A stretch of 64,000 nt of DNA from Arenicola marina. Its lineage: Eukaryota > Annelida > Polychaeta > Arenicolidae. The DNA is taken from the NCBI GenBank assembly GCA_964019135.1, contig OZ025264.1, forward strand, positions 1,736,001 to 1,800,000, read 5' to 3'. The notes under the pieces were generated by a model. It saw only the letters and a list, made by a program, of their open reading frames with translations. It did not search any database and had not been told where the DNA came from. A program made the translations under genes and the position numbers. Shown one piece after another: positions 10,915-20,382 of the stretch (positions are counted from its first letter, which is position 1; each line of letters opens with the position of its first letter).

Positions 10915-12599
10915 ATGGATCTCCGCTTGGGGCGCTGCGGTCGTCAAGTCCTTGTGACGCTGATCATTATTCACCAGGTGATCGTCGTCTCCATTTGGAT
11001 CCAGCATGACGCCATTCATTACTCGGAGGTGGCGTCCGTCATTCCCGATCATCCGCTGCCCCCATCGGGATCGGGAATCCATCTTCTACAGTCGGATGCT
11101 CACGACGGGAAAACAAATGTCACCACTAGTCACCATGGCGACGCAATGCCGGAAGGCCTCAAATTTAAGCCTCGTGACCATGGTAACGTCTCTGACGTCA
11201 AAGGTGCGATTCCAGCTCCTCAGTTTTTTCAAGCAAAATTGATTAGCTGGGAAATCAAGTGTAATCCCCGCAGTGGCGGGCGAGTTGCATGCCGGGAACG
11301 AGAGACCGGATAATTCCCGCACATGTCGGAAAAAACTTCACCCTAGCTGTACAAAAATCATCGGCCAAGTTTCTTGCTGGGCTGACTCGGCGCCAGGTGT
11401 CGCACTGCAACAGACGCATCCACGTCTTCAACGACACCATGATCCAATTCCGTGACGTCATCATCGACCCGCGAATGGCGTCCGCTCGAGCCGCGGGCGG
11501 GGAAAACTTAGAAGCCGTGATTGGTCAAACGAAAGATGACGAGTTCTACAAGATACGCCCAGGCTTCCTACGAATGCATGGTTGCCATGGCGAAATCACG
11601 CCCCGAAACCTTTCCGTGGCGGGCCGCGCACCGCACGTCCAGCGACTCAACTTAGCCCTCTTGGTTACCAAGGAGATGAACGTTAGCAACGAGGCGGCTG
11701 GCCCGCCCTCGGCGACACCCAGAGCCTCGGTGTGGGACTCACGTGTATTGCTGTCCATGACCCGCTACGAGTACGCCAACGTCTTCTGGGAAGTACTGGA
11801 GCTGTACAACGCCTTCCTGATCTTGAGGGCTCATAATCAAACTTTCAAGGATGCCGATCTCATGTTGTTAGACGCGCACCCGCGAGGGTCCTTGGATGAC
11901 CTTCACGAGGGGCTCTTTGGCCGGACCCTCCGCCCGTCCCAGTTAAAGCGGCAGATTAGAGTTGAAACTCTATTTCTCAATGTAGCCAGGCAGTTTTCAC
12001 CCATGTTGGTCAGTGGGGCCGAGCCGCTCCCCATGGTTACTGACTTTCAGCGAGCAGTCTTGGACGGACTCGGCATGGTGTTGCCGGCGGCCGTTGGGCG
12101 GCGCCACCGGTGCGCAAACCAGACCCTCTCCGTGCTGGTCATCTGGCGACGGGATTATGTGGCTCATCCGAGGAACCCCAACGGAGTCATCGCCAGGAAA
12201 ATCGCCAACGAGGAGGAATTCATTCAGGCTGCACGCGCTGCTCTCCCGAGCTTTCACTTCCGGGACGTGCAGCTGGACAATCTGACGGTGCGCGCGCAGC
12301 TTCGCCTGTTGATGGATTCGGACGTGATGGTCGGGATGCACGGGGCGGCGCTGGCCTACTCCATCTTCATGCCGGCAGGTGGCGCGCTGCTGGAGATGTG
12401 GCCCTACTCCAAATCCAAGGGCGCCACCAACTTGCACATGCGCCGCCTGGCGACAGGCAGCGGTCACCACTACACAGACTGGCGCAACAGCCGGCCGACA
12501 CTGGAGGTCAAGGCCACCAAGTCGACCTACGTCACAGCGGCGGAAGTGATCGCCAAGCTACGGACTTTGTCGCAAAGTATGTGCGCAGCTTTGTTGTGA
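10915..12599 (+). CDS. GT61 family glycosyltransferase, xylosyltransferase-like, with a frameshift near the N-terminus
   Basis: Likely Golgi type II membrane glycosyltransferase. The ATG at 10915 opens a frame (to 11313) with a short cytoplasmic tail and one hydrophobic anchor (residues about 12-28). The catalytic part is in another frame, open from 11265, first ATG 11289, stop 12597-12599 (436 aa). It contains TRYEYANVF (about residues 158-166), a signature of the GT61 beta-1,2-xylosyltransferase/EOGT-like group, and the hallmark GMHGAALAYSIFMPAGG (about 349-365, with HGAA at 351-354). Family members transfer a pentose or GlcNAc to glycoproteins. Acceptor and sugar cannot be told here. The two parts overlap at 11265-11313 and need a one-base shift or a small intron (poor candidate 11183-11304) to be joined. 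Otherwise translation begins at 11289 without an anchor. The catalytic region is intronless. Confidence 0.8.
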
Positions 12600-14049
12600 C
12601 CGGTACTTGTGCACTATGTGAGGCGGATATTTAGAATCGACGCCCCCCCACCACCACTTTTTGTATATAATTTTTTTAGAATCCTAGATTCGTCCTTGCG
12701 AATTTTATTGCACAACATTTATTCATGCTTCATTTATGCAACATATTATCTGGTTGATTAATATGAATGGGCATACCCTAAGTTGCGAGCTCTTCAATGA
12801 AGACCTACTCATAGCTTTCTATAGAAATGATATTTTGTGACCTAATAATGTTTTACATAGCTTGATCAGTTATGTTTTAAATAAATTTTACAGCTGGACA
12901 TGGATGTATGTAACAATATTTTATCAATAGTTTTACATGAAATTTACTAAACATATTGCATGATCTCGGTATAGTATGTGCTATATCTTTAAAATAAATG
13001 TATGCTTTATGATATCTACGCTCAAAGGTAAAACATGCAATAACTTATGTTGATGATATGGTTCATAAGAAAGCGTATGCTCTTCCACAGGAGGGTGCCC
13101 TAATCTGGCCCAAAACAGTTTAACTGTATACCTATAATTATATGTATTTATATCAGAAGGACTTGACTAAGTAAGTCACTTCCATTGAAATCATTTTCTG
13201 TGATACTCCTTCTTCAAGAAGAACATATCTTCAGGGCCTTGTGTAACCAGTTCACGAGAGCAAATTGTTGCTATATACTCCACGAGTAAACTTCTTGAAC
13301 ACTTTCACCATATTAAGTATTACCAGTACTTTTGTTAATTTTTACATCCTTCTGCTATTCACTCTATATCTATATGCTTCTTCTTTATAGAATCTATATC
13401 CAATGTAAAATCCTTCAAAAAATGCAGTTTAAAAGAAATTAATGACATATATTTCGTGTAAGACATTCATTATTATAATTATATGCCTGTATTTTTGGGT
13501 CACCACGTTTCATAAATTAATATCAGATGGTAACTGGCAGTGGTCCCCAAATGTTATATGTATCCATGCACAGAATACGTTTACAAGTTAAACCCCTATT
13601 TATTATGTATGTCTATCATTACAACTGAAAGCAGTGCTGCTTCGGTAGCTGTGGTCAAGGAAGTTTGCTGATTCTCAAAATGGTGTGTTATTCCCGCTGC
13701 TTATCAATTTGAGATACTGAACCTGGATGTCTGTAAAATGTAAAACTTTTATTTTGTTGACTTTTTGATTAAAATTATCATTCTTTGTTAACAAGAGGAT
13801 GCTGACAATACAAATAAATGCCAGTTTGTAAGCATACCCAAAACATTACATTTGAACAACCGTTGTCGATTTTAGGGGAAAGGAATTAACCTAATGGTTC
13901 CGGTAAGGCGTCAAGGCCATTGCAATTGACGTTTTTTAATCGAACAGTATCTGTGTATCGTGATGAACTGATGGACCAATAGATATATCATATGGTATTG
14001 TAGAGATGTAGAGGTAAAATTCACCATTACAAGGATTATAAGATTATGA
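12600..14049. other. AT-rich 3' flank of the GT61 gene
   Basis: No coding signal. AATAAA words at about 12880 and 12993 are possible polyadenylation signals for the GT61 transcript. The rest is AT-rich unique sequence. Confidence 0.5.
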
Positions 14050-14200
14050 GACAAATTCCTGACTTAACTGTAGACAATGCTGAGTTAGATTTGGACAAAT
14101 TACTGACTTACATTTAGCCAAACTACTGACTTAAATTTGGACAAATTACTGACCTAAATGAACAAATTGCTGACTTAAACTTAGACAATTTTCTAAAATA
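14050..14200. repeat. Degenerate short tandem repeat (acaaattactgacttaaat)
   Basis: About five imperfect copies of a 25-30 bp unit resembling acaaattactgacttaaat, with substitutions and indels between copies. Confidence 0.7.
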
Positions 14201-15534
14201 CATTTTCTATATGTTCTATTGGTAACGCTGAATAGAACATATTCAAACGGTTTCCCTGAGAATAACTGAAAAATGACACTAGAAAAAAACATTTTGACAA
14301 TGAGGATTGTGACAAACACATTTTTTTAAGAGTTTAAGGTAAGATGAAATCATATTTACAGTGGGTACATTTGAACGGGTAACTTTATCACTTGTGCGCT
14401 ATTAACGCAACATTTTCATTATGAATTATTACTATTATTCTTTTGAATACGAAATCTTCTTTCGTGTGTACATTGTGCTAATATGAAAACCCCTGTTGCT
14501 GGAGTAAAATCACGCATGGCCAAAAACTGCAACGTGTGCCCCAGCGTAAAATAGACGTCGGGACGACATTAAACAGCAAATAATCGTGTCTCCCCACATT
14601 AATGTAATATAGTACAAAGTAATGATCGAGATGTGGGGATATGCTTTCGCGATGTAATAAGCCACGCTTCAAATCACTGGCTACTAAGCGATGTGTAAAA
14701 CCTTCATTTAGACGTGCGGTGCATTTACCTGTACATGTGTGGGTGGATGAGTGGATGTTTGCTCTGGGACGGTTGTTTGCAATAGGTAGCCCATAGGCTT
14801 GGCCTGTTTTTCTATGGTGGAATAAAACTTAATGCACAAAACAATGACATGTTGGAGAAGAGCCCAGGGATATTGATATGAACTTCAATGAGATCTTGTC
14901 GATGAATGATCAGAATTGTCATTTTAGTGTCGAATGCCGTGGGGACCGCATGCTAGAATGGCGCCATCTAATGGATGCATAACGAGCACAGAAGTCTGCA
15001 TTATACAGGGCTGTACAGTTCTCGAGGGTTCTATTTCCGGTTTAGGTCGTTTGAGGACCAACAAACGAGTGCGCATCACGCTGGTGCCTTGCTACAGCTG
15101 CGTGACGCGCACTCATTGTAGTCAACGTTTGAGTGTTGTGAACCGGCCGGCTGCGCGGTTTGTGCGTGAAGAATCCAGTGGATGTCAAACTATTTTTTGT
15201 TTGCTTTGGCCCAGGCTTTGCTAACTATAAAATCATAATATAGTTAAAGATAAGACATTTGTCTCTCCATAATGCACGGGGTCCGTTTGATGAGACTGTT
15301 GGAAGCGTTGTATTTTAAGGCAAATCATCGATGTTTACATTTCTACGACCCACGGACACCCCCAAAAAGCAAACAGCACCAAACCAGATCTAGGATGAAA
15401 TAAATAAAACGGCTTGTTGTTAAAAGCATTCTCTTGTCATGTGGATCATCTTATGTTGGAAAGTGTGGCTTACTTGTGCACTACGTCATTAAATGTCGGA
15501 CATGGCCGCCGAGTTTCCCCTTTACAATGACTAA
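14201..15534. other. Non-coding stretch
   Basis: Only short ORFs without recognisable domains (14478-14672 minus, 14934-15224 plus). No RNA gene or repeat identified. Confidence 0.45.
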
Positions 15535-15618
15535 CCCTGAAACATGCCTCTCTGGGCGCACTCGGCAATCTCTGTCGCTCCGGTTTACCTAGCGTACCCA
15601 GAGAGGTATGTTTCAGGG
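15535..15618. repeat. Inverted repeat, 22-bp arms, 40-bp loop
   Basis: Left arm 15535-15556 (ccctgaaacatgcctctctg...) and right arm 15597-15618 are reverse complements with one mismatch. The whole could fold into a stable hairpin. It may be a tiny MITE or the end of a larger element. No target-site duplication is obvious. Confidence 0.85.
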
Positions 15619-16394
15619 CTGTACAATAACCCACGGACGGGCTCCAGGAGGGGGAATCCAGGGAGTCTGGACCCTTCCTCTTTTTGAGGAAGAATGCCGT
15701 TTTTTAATGCAAAATTTAGGCCATCTGAGGCGTGGACCCCCCCCCCACTTTTTGGAGGAAGAACGCTGTCTGAGGTGCTATAGACCCCCCGGTCGCAAGT
15801 TTCCAGTGGACCACCCCCCCAAGATCGTAAACAATTTGGTATTTCATGTTTCAGGGCTAGTCAAATGTTAAAATCCTTAGATTTACTACTTTAAAATCCT
15901 TATTTATTACTACTTGCACTACTCGCCTACATTATAATAAAAGCTACAGTCGAATCCCTACTAACGTCTAAGGATTTTAACACTGACACCGTTGTGCCCC
16001 TAGAGAAGCGGGCTTGCCTGGGGGCACTTGCGCCAATATTTTCTATGACCGGCTGTAATCTATTTTGAGCTGGTTGTCTTTGTTGACTTTTCTTCCAGGC
16101 TTTCACATTCTTCAGGTTTTAATATCTTCCTGTCGGTCTATGCAATCGTCACATGTTGTGTCAGTTCCACTTGCTGTGTGGCTGCAGACGGTCTTGGCGT
16201 GTCCATGTCCCATTCCACGCGGGTCCAAATCAATCGTTTGTACTCGCTTCAACGGCTCGCGAGTCAAACCAGGAGATTTATGTACCTTATAGTGAAAATG
16301 GGGCATCACGTACAACGTGAAAGAAAAACATTGCACGATGACGTTATGACAAACCGACATTCAACACACTGGTTGAGTTCGGATATATGCGATC
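15619..16394. other. Non-coding stretch with C-rich tracts
   Basis: Short ORFs only. Poly-C tracts occur near 15739-15748 and 15785-15825. No domain recognised. Confidence 0.45.
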
Positions 16395-16676
16395 GGAGTA
16401 ATCGGCGCAGATATTTGGAGCATGCGCACTCATACTTTCCGCTCATGTGCGGATCAAGATAAACCGAACGCAAAATCCGCGGTCCGCGTGAATGTTGCAC
16501 CTGCTGAACTGCACAAATCATGAAGATCGTTAAACAGTACCATAAAAAAAATCAACGGATACGTGTTGTGTTCATTATTTTATTCTAGTTGTTATAATAT
16601 TATTTACAGAATTTGGCAGGTCGAAGTACGACTTTATATCTTTTTTACGTATTGTTGGGCCTGGACGCCATGTTGG
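16395..16676. repeat. Dispersed repeat, copy 1
   Basis: About 280 bp that align with 56310-56571 plus 56906-56936. Shared words include gcagatattt, gagcatgcgcactcatac, cgcaaaatccgcggtc, gtgaatgttgcac and atcaacggatac. This copy lacks the 334-bp insertion seen in the second copy and so shows the pre-insertion arrangement. Confidence 0.85.
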
Positions 16677-16869
16677 AAATCCTTGTGATCCTCCTCTGGG
16701 TGGGGAGTAAGGTTCGGGAGTAAAATGTACCACGTGACCGCGTTATCGGAACACAATTTCAGCGTTCGGTTATGCACTCCGCGGAGTCCGACTACTCCAG
16801 TCACATACCCGAACTCCCCCTATAGTGAAGTACTGTACGTGGCCTATTTCACGTACATAGTATAGTCGG

Positions 16870-16937
16870 CTACGGGGCTTAGTCGGCTAAATTTGCCCAT
16901 GATTTACATGGTAACTTTAGCCGACTTAGCCCCGTAG
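16870..16937. repeat. Inverted repeat, 22-bp arms, 24-bp loop
   Basis: Left arm 16870-16891 (ctacggggcttagtcggcta...) and right arm 16916-16937 are reverse complements with a single mismatch. The arms also contain a repeated tagtcggcta word (also at 16863). A compact hairpin-forming element. Confidence 0.87.
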
Positions 16938-17411
16938 ATGGCTAAACTTTTTATGAAATCCACCACTGGTTGTTGCTGCAAATTTAGCTTTTACGATATA
17001 GGGTCGTCAAACAAACGGTTACAGTTCATTCGCTAGGTGGCGCTCACTTGCCCCTTCCAAAGCCGATCTCCCGGCAGAGGGCGTTACGCTTGCGCCATAG
17101 TCCCTCTGCCACACGTCAAATTTAACCATCAGAACTATCCTTCATGCGCGAAAATTGAAATGAATCTAATCGAAGATACATTCGCAGTCTGGCATCAAAT
17201 ACACCACTGTTTAGCATTTACTGTGCCACTGGTATCATACCTGACGAAGGCATTTGAGTTTGATTAATTTAAAGCCATGTTAGTTTCGAACTATATTTTC
17301 GGGTGCGCCGAGGTCCAAGGCGTGAAGCGTTTTGAACTCTTTCATTGTGATCTCTTCCATTGTACAACGGAATGTCTATATTTTTCAAATTCTGCATCTA
17401 AAATTAAATAT
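16938..17411. other. Non-coding stretch
   Basis: Only a 76-codon ORF (17037-17267) without a recognisable domain. Confidence 0.4.
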
Positions 17412-17711
17412 TCAATCTAAAAAACCCCCTAAAATCATTCGTGACCCCAGGGCCGTTGGGGTCAACCGTGAGGTAGGCGGTGACGTGGGGCAGCGGTGAA
17501 GTGAGGAACGAGCGCCCTCTGCTGGCAGAGTGTTCCAAAGCTTGACGGTGACTTCGGGTATGCGAGCGGAGTGGTCGGAGTAAGATTCTGGTCCTATAGC
17601 GCGGTCACGTGGGACAGTTAACTCCCGGACCCCCTTACCCCCCCCCCCCCACGCCCCGAGATAATTACGAGGATAACCCAGTACTACCTTCATTGATGTT
17701 ATCCTCGTCAT
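17412..17711 (-). mobile_element. Possible 3' tail of a non-LTR retrotransposon
   Basis: The minus-strand reading contains VTVKLWNTLPAEGA. This resembles the short R-T-V-x-x-W-N-x-L-P segment near the C-terminus of many LINE reverse transcriptase polyproteins. The rest of the 99-codon ORF does not match and would need frameshifts. A short hairpin (acgaggataac with gttatcctcgt, about 17669-17709) sits at its start. Weak call based on one motif. Confidence 0.3.
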
Positions 17712-17814
17712 GACGAAATCGTTCTAACCGCTGACGTATACTACACTTTTATATATTTATATTTATTTAAATTACTTCATGGACACAAACAGATCTCATT
17801 CAATCGAGTACAAT

Positions 17815-18120
17815 ACAGCGGCGGATCCAGGAATTTACGAAAGGGTGGGGGGGGGGCATCATTTATTTAAGTACGGGAGGGGGGTGCTGGTGTTGGGGAG
17901 ATATTATCCAGGCGCGGATCCTGGGATATGAGAAACTGGTGCTGGCGAGATTGTGCAGAATGGATAGGGTGCCCCTTGGGCCCCCTACTTCAGAGAAAGA
18001 AGGGGGTGGGGGGGGGGGGGAGGGGTGGCACTTATCTTTCTGTCGCCTATTTTCCAGCGAAAGGGTGCACACGTGCCCCCAGCCTCCCCCCCCCCCACCT
18101 TGGATCCGGCACTGTCCCGT
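17815..18120. repeat. G/C-homopolymer-rich dispersed repeat fragments (ggatcc type)
   Basis: Three pieces start or end with a cggatcc-like word (about 17821, 17914 and the inverse at 18102), each next to long G or C runs (17845-17856, 18005-18022, 18086-18098). The same arrangement recurs at about 24582-24612. This looks like ends of an interspersed family, but boundaries are unclear. Confidence 0.45.
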
Positions 18121-18237
18121 CAGAAAGTATCTGCAAGCGATGCATAACAACAAAAGGTCACAAATCACGATAAATGTTACGATATATGGTGTATCCGGCG
18201 ATTTGCTCATAATAATGCGAAAGCTTGCGATATGCAG

Positions 18238-18400
18238 ACCCCCCCCCACACCCATATGCATGCCCCTCCCACACCGACCCACCCACATATCCCCCTCACA
18301 CACACCCACCCCTCCACGCACACACCCACCCTCTCACACCCACACCCGACGCCCCCCCACACACCCCCCCCCCCCGCCCACATCCACCCACACCCCGATC
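18238..18400. repeat. C/CA-rich microsatellite
   Basis: Almost pure C and A with little T: interrupted (CA)n, (CCCA)n and poly-C tracts. It lies just past the stop codon of the GT92-like gene on the minus strand, in its presumed 3' UTR or flank. Confidence 0.85.
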
Positions 18401-18401
18401 A

Positions 18402-18973
18402 CTAAAGCTGGAGTACATTGAGTTGGCGCGTCACGCGGCGAATCAATCGCTTGGCGTAGCGCGTCATGATGACGTCATCCCGCATGACGTCCCAGACTCT
18501 TCCGGGATCCCGAAAGGTACGGCTTTTGATCTCCTTCCGGTAGTAAGCGGCCAGAGGAAATTTCTATAGCCACGCGGTGTGCCGCGGGGTACCCCGGCAG
18601 TCCGTACGGGCAGAAATGCGGCCCCGACCACCAGGCAGGATCTGGGGTTGAGTATGGATTTCACGTGCGTGGAATGGCTGGCGAGTCGGTGGCGGTACCG
18701 TAGATATATGGACCCAGGCGACGCCGCGGGAGCTGGCTCGCTGTAGCTGGCGTCAACGAGGAAATTTATAGCGTGAAAAATGTAATTTGCGCCCGGCTTG
18801 GAGTCGTGGTGAATCAGCTCCGAAAGGGTATCCGTCTCCATGGGATTTATGATTTCGTCCAGGTCGATGAACATTAGGCGTTCTGCCGCGTACATGTATT
18901 TGAACATGCAATGCGTTAGAGATGGCAATTCAGTTTCGACACGAATTATATGAAAAATGATATCACATATCGA
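18402..18973 (-). pseudogene. GT92 family glycosyltransferase, C-terminal half, frameshifted
   Basis: The minus-strand frame is open from about 18973. It carries a clear glycosyltransferase family 92 (formerly DUF23) segment. A hydrophobic strand leads into LMFIDLDEIINPM, with the D-x-D metal/nucleotide-sugar motif at the DLDE, followed by SELIHHDSKPGANYIFHAINF and the SIYLRYRH...THVKSILNPR region. Family members add galactose or a related sugar in the Golgi. Around 18555-18575 the frame must change by one base: the original frame runs out at 18464. The neighbouring frame then gives a plausible C-terminus (YYRKEIKSR ... RYAKRLIRRVTRQLNVLQL) ending at a TAG at 18402. No ATG, anchor or upstream exon was found and no good acceptor near 18973. 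It is probably a decayed fragment, though an assembly error plus unrecognised 5' exons is possible. Confidence 0.6.
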
Positions 18974-19206
18974 TCACACGGAACGGTGGTACCACCTGGT
19001 GAAAGCACAGAAGATATAGAGATATACATTTGCATACACATGAGTAATAATGGTGCAATATATATGAACATCAGTACCTGTAACGGCATAAAAGAGATAT
19101 ATATACCCTGACTTCTCTCCGATCTTGTTTCAAAAAGTCATATCCCGATCTTTATAAAAAGGATTTGCTTGTAAAAGAACGTTAAACAAATGTCTATGGC
19201 GGAATT
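18974..19206. other. Unique sequence, no feature seen
   Basis: Expected location of upstream GT92 sequence on the minus strand, but stops and absence of motif matches leave no exon to call. Confidence 0.4.
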
Positions 19207-19612
19207 GGACCACAAATCACGGGTTGTTCCATCCACAAATCACGGGTTGTTCCATCCACAAATCACGGGTTTGTCCATCCACAAATCACGGGTCGTTCCA
19301 TCCACAAATCACGGGTTGTTCCATCCACAAATCACGGGTTGTTCCATCCACAAATACCGGGTTGTTCCATCCACAAATCATGGGTTGTTCCATCCACAAA
19401 TCACGGGTTGTTCCATCCACAAATCACGGGTTGTTCCATCCACAAATCACGGGTTGTGCCATCCACAAATCACGGGTTGTTCCATCCACAAATCACGGGT
19501 TGTTCCATCCACAAATCACAGGTTGGTCCATCCACAAATCACGGGTTGTTCCATCCACAAATCATGGGTTGTTCCATCCACAAATCACGGGTTGTTCCAT
19601 TCATAAATCAAG
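19207..19612. repeat. 23-bp minisatellite, about 18 units
   Basis: Nearly identical copies of ccacaaatcacgggttgttc plus cat, 23 bp. Because 23 is not a multiple of 3 and the unit lacks stops, all three forward frames are open (ORFs 19190-19606, 19224-19718, 19339-19683) with a 23-residue super-period. These are not genes. Confidence 0.95.
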
Positions 19613-20184
19613 GTCCATGGGTCGATGCTTTGACATTCATATACCATATCATGAGTCTAGCCCTCGTATTCTATGGTTTGTAGAGCAGGTCGTCGCAGGT
19701 CGCGATTCGGCTCACTAGATCCTTGTGTTCTCCTCCTCGTATGAAGGGTTAACATGTCCATTTTCTTCCTTAGCGTTATTGTCCCTGAAATACAACGCAG
19801 AAAAGAACCGTCACAGCGATTACTGTTTGTGTGTGTGTGGGGGGGGGGGGGGCATCAACCCTTAGATATCAGTATTACACATGTAAAACGTCGATACATG
19901 CCGATACGGCCTGCCATAGCACTTGCACTAGTGCAACGGGACAGCACTGTACATGTAATAGGTAATATATAACTTTCCACCACTTCCTCGTTACTTGGGT
20001 TCAATGACGACTTTTGATAATTCCTGTCATGTATTGTAAATACTGAGAGATATGTCAGGCTGAAATCTGATATCTTTGGAATGGGAATGAACAAGAACGC
20101 AGGTCATGTAACAATTGTGAGCGCATTTTTTTTGTAATCACTTCTGCCATGTAACTGAACGACATACCACCCAATAAAAAGTTG
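19613..20184. other. 3' flank of the SLC22 gene
   Basis: No coding signal. A GT microsatellite runs into a G tract at 19829-19852. No canonical AATAAA is seen close to the SLC22 stop on the minus strand. Confidence 0.4.
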
Positions 20185-20382
20185 TCAAGCCAACCACAGC
20201 GGACTTCCCACGAGAACATAATAATTCCCATCCTTCAACACCCACCTTCCGAAGTTCTCTCCATCCTCCATGGTTTGCGGCAGGTTTCGATCCTTGGTTT
20301 CCGGATAAGCAAGAGCCAAGAGAGCCGCCGTGATGGACAGAACGCCGAACACTACCGGAGGAATGACGCGACTGAAATCAGC
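20185..20382 (-). CDS. SLC22 exon 9 (C-terminal exon)
   Basis: Starts after acceptor ACCGGCAG (phase 0) and ends at TGA (20187-20185). It encodes the last transmembrane helix ([23 protein letters not shown]) and the family-typical tail PETxxRxLPxTxEDxExF. Confidence 0.9.
   Translation of the reverse strand, partial: ADFSRVIPPVVFGVLSITAALLALAYPETKDRNLPQTMEDGENFGRWVLKDGNYYVLVGSPLWLA

Noticed and set aside
19190..19718. Three overlapping HPQITGCSIHKS-type repeat ORFs
   Set aside because: Direct translation of the 23-bp minisatellite in its three frames.
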